NCBI GenBank assembly: GCA_007123465.1
Contig: SKLB01000071.1
Coordinates: 1-5,630, forward strand
Direction: 5' to 3'
Origin: Spirochaetales bacterium
Lineage (GTDB): Bacteria > Spirochaetota > Spirochaetia > DSM-27196 > PWMO01
Length of the DNA stretch: 5,630 bases
Under the pieces are notes generated by a model. It was not told the origin of the DNA. It made no database searches and saw only the letters and a program-made list of their open reading frames with translations. The position numbers and the translations under genes are program-made. Of the stretch, positions 5,398 to 5,630 are shown piece by piece. Position 1 is the first letter of the stretch; every line of letters starts with the position of its first letter.

Positions 5398-5630
5398 TTG
5401 ACCACCATCACTTTGCGGTACTCGTCGATATCGGGACCACGAAGGCGGATAAAGTAGATGCCGCGCGCCACAATGCGGCCCTGACGGTTGGTGCCGTCCC
5501 AGCTGGTGGAGTGCTCGCCGGCCTGCTGCCGTCCGCGCTGGATGACGTCCACCAGGTCGCCGGCCAGGTTGAAGACGTTGATGCTGACCGTCCCCGCACG
5601 CGATAACTCGTAGTGCAGGAAGGTGCGCTC
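5394..5630 (-). CDS. C-terminal FlgD-type Ig-like domain of a larger protein, partial (N-terminus beyond window)
   Basis: Reading the minus strand from the right edge gives 78 residues ending in TGA at 5394-5396. They match the FlgD Ig-like C-terminal domain pattern: VSINVFNLAGDLVDVI (15-30), AGEHSTSWDGTNRQGRIVARGIYF (37-60, with the W44-D-G-x-N core) and a closing strand YRKVMVVK (71-78). This domain usually ends large secreted or surface proteins of bacteria, following beta-propeller, protease, PKD or glycoside-binding regions. In type IX-secreting phyla it resembles the sorting tail. The main body lies outside the window, so its function cannot be named. The gene overlaps the downstream lipoprotein start by ATGA, which suggests that the two envelope proteins are made together. 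It is unlikely to be flagellar FlgD itself, because no flagellar gene is nearby. Confidence 0.8.
   Translation of the reverse strand, partial: ERTFLHYELSRAGTVSINVFNLAGDLVDVIQRGRQQAGEHSTSWDGTNRQGRIVARGIYFIRLRGPDIDEYRKVMVVK

Overview
The window looks like chromosomal DNA from a GC-rich, free-living bacterium, most likely a member of the Spirochaetota. The best clue is the solute-binding protein, whose export signal ends in a 'YA-GGQ' junction with no lipobox cysteine. As I recall, that style is common in Spirochaeta and Treponema binding proteins. The Ig-like FlgD-type tail at the right edge and the sugar-importer-plus-UroD-like pairing also fit, but neither is decisive. I see no rRNA, tRNA, CRISPR array, insertion sequence or phage gene.

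Layout. (1) Positions 1-3766, minus strand, hold one sugar-import operon read right to left. It begins with a strong sigma70-type promoter (about 3739-3766). Next come an extracellular family-1 solute-binding protein (2384-3628), an intercistronic hairpin (2321-2349), a MalF-type permease (1353-2264), a MalG-type permease (523-1356, ATGA overlap) and a CBM9-like protein (542 to beyond position 1, overlapping the permease by 20 bases and cut by the window edge). No ATP-binding subunit is encoded here, so it is probably supplied from elsewhere, as is usual for CUT1 importers that share an MsmX/UgpC-type ATPase. (2) Positions 3629-3814 are a divergent control region with several inverted and helically phased repeats. 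(3) Positions 3815-4909, plus strand, encode a protein of the uroporphyrinogen decarboxylase/MtaA/CmuA fold. Its active-site signature differs from both characterised branches. (4) Positions 4930-5630, minus strand, hold the tail of a gene ending in a FlgD-type Ig-like domain, followed with an ATGA overlap by a small predicted lipoprotein. These two converge on the UroD-like gene with only 20 bases between.

How the parts may work together. The binding protein captures an oligosaccharide or glycoside outside the cell, and the two permeases pass it through the inner membrane. The CBM9-like protein has no visible signal peptide and would act on the imported carbohydrate or its products in the cytoplasm. 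The divergent UroD-like protein shares the control region and is probably part of the same catabolic module. Substrate and UroD-like chemistry cannot be read from the sequence; a methylated or otherwise modified sugar is a reasonable but unproven idea. The FlgD-tail/lipoprotein pair looks like a separate cell-envelope unit.

The two genes cut by the window edges were recovered by hand translation. Their missing ends limit what can be said.
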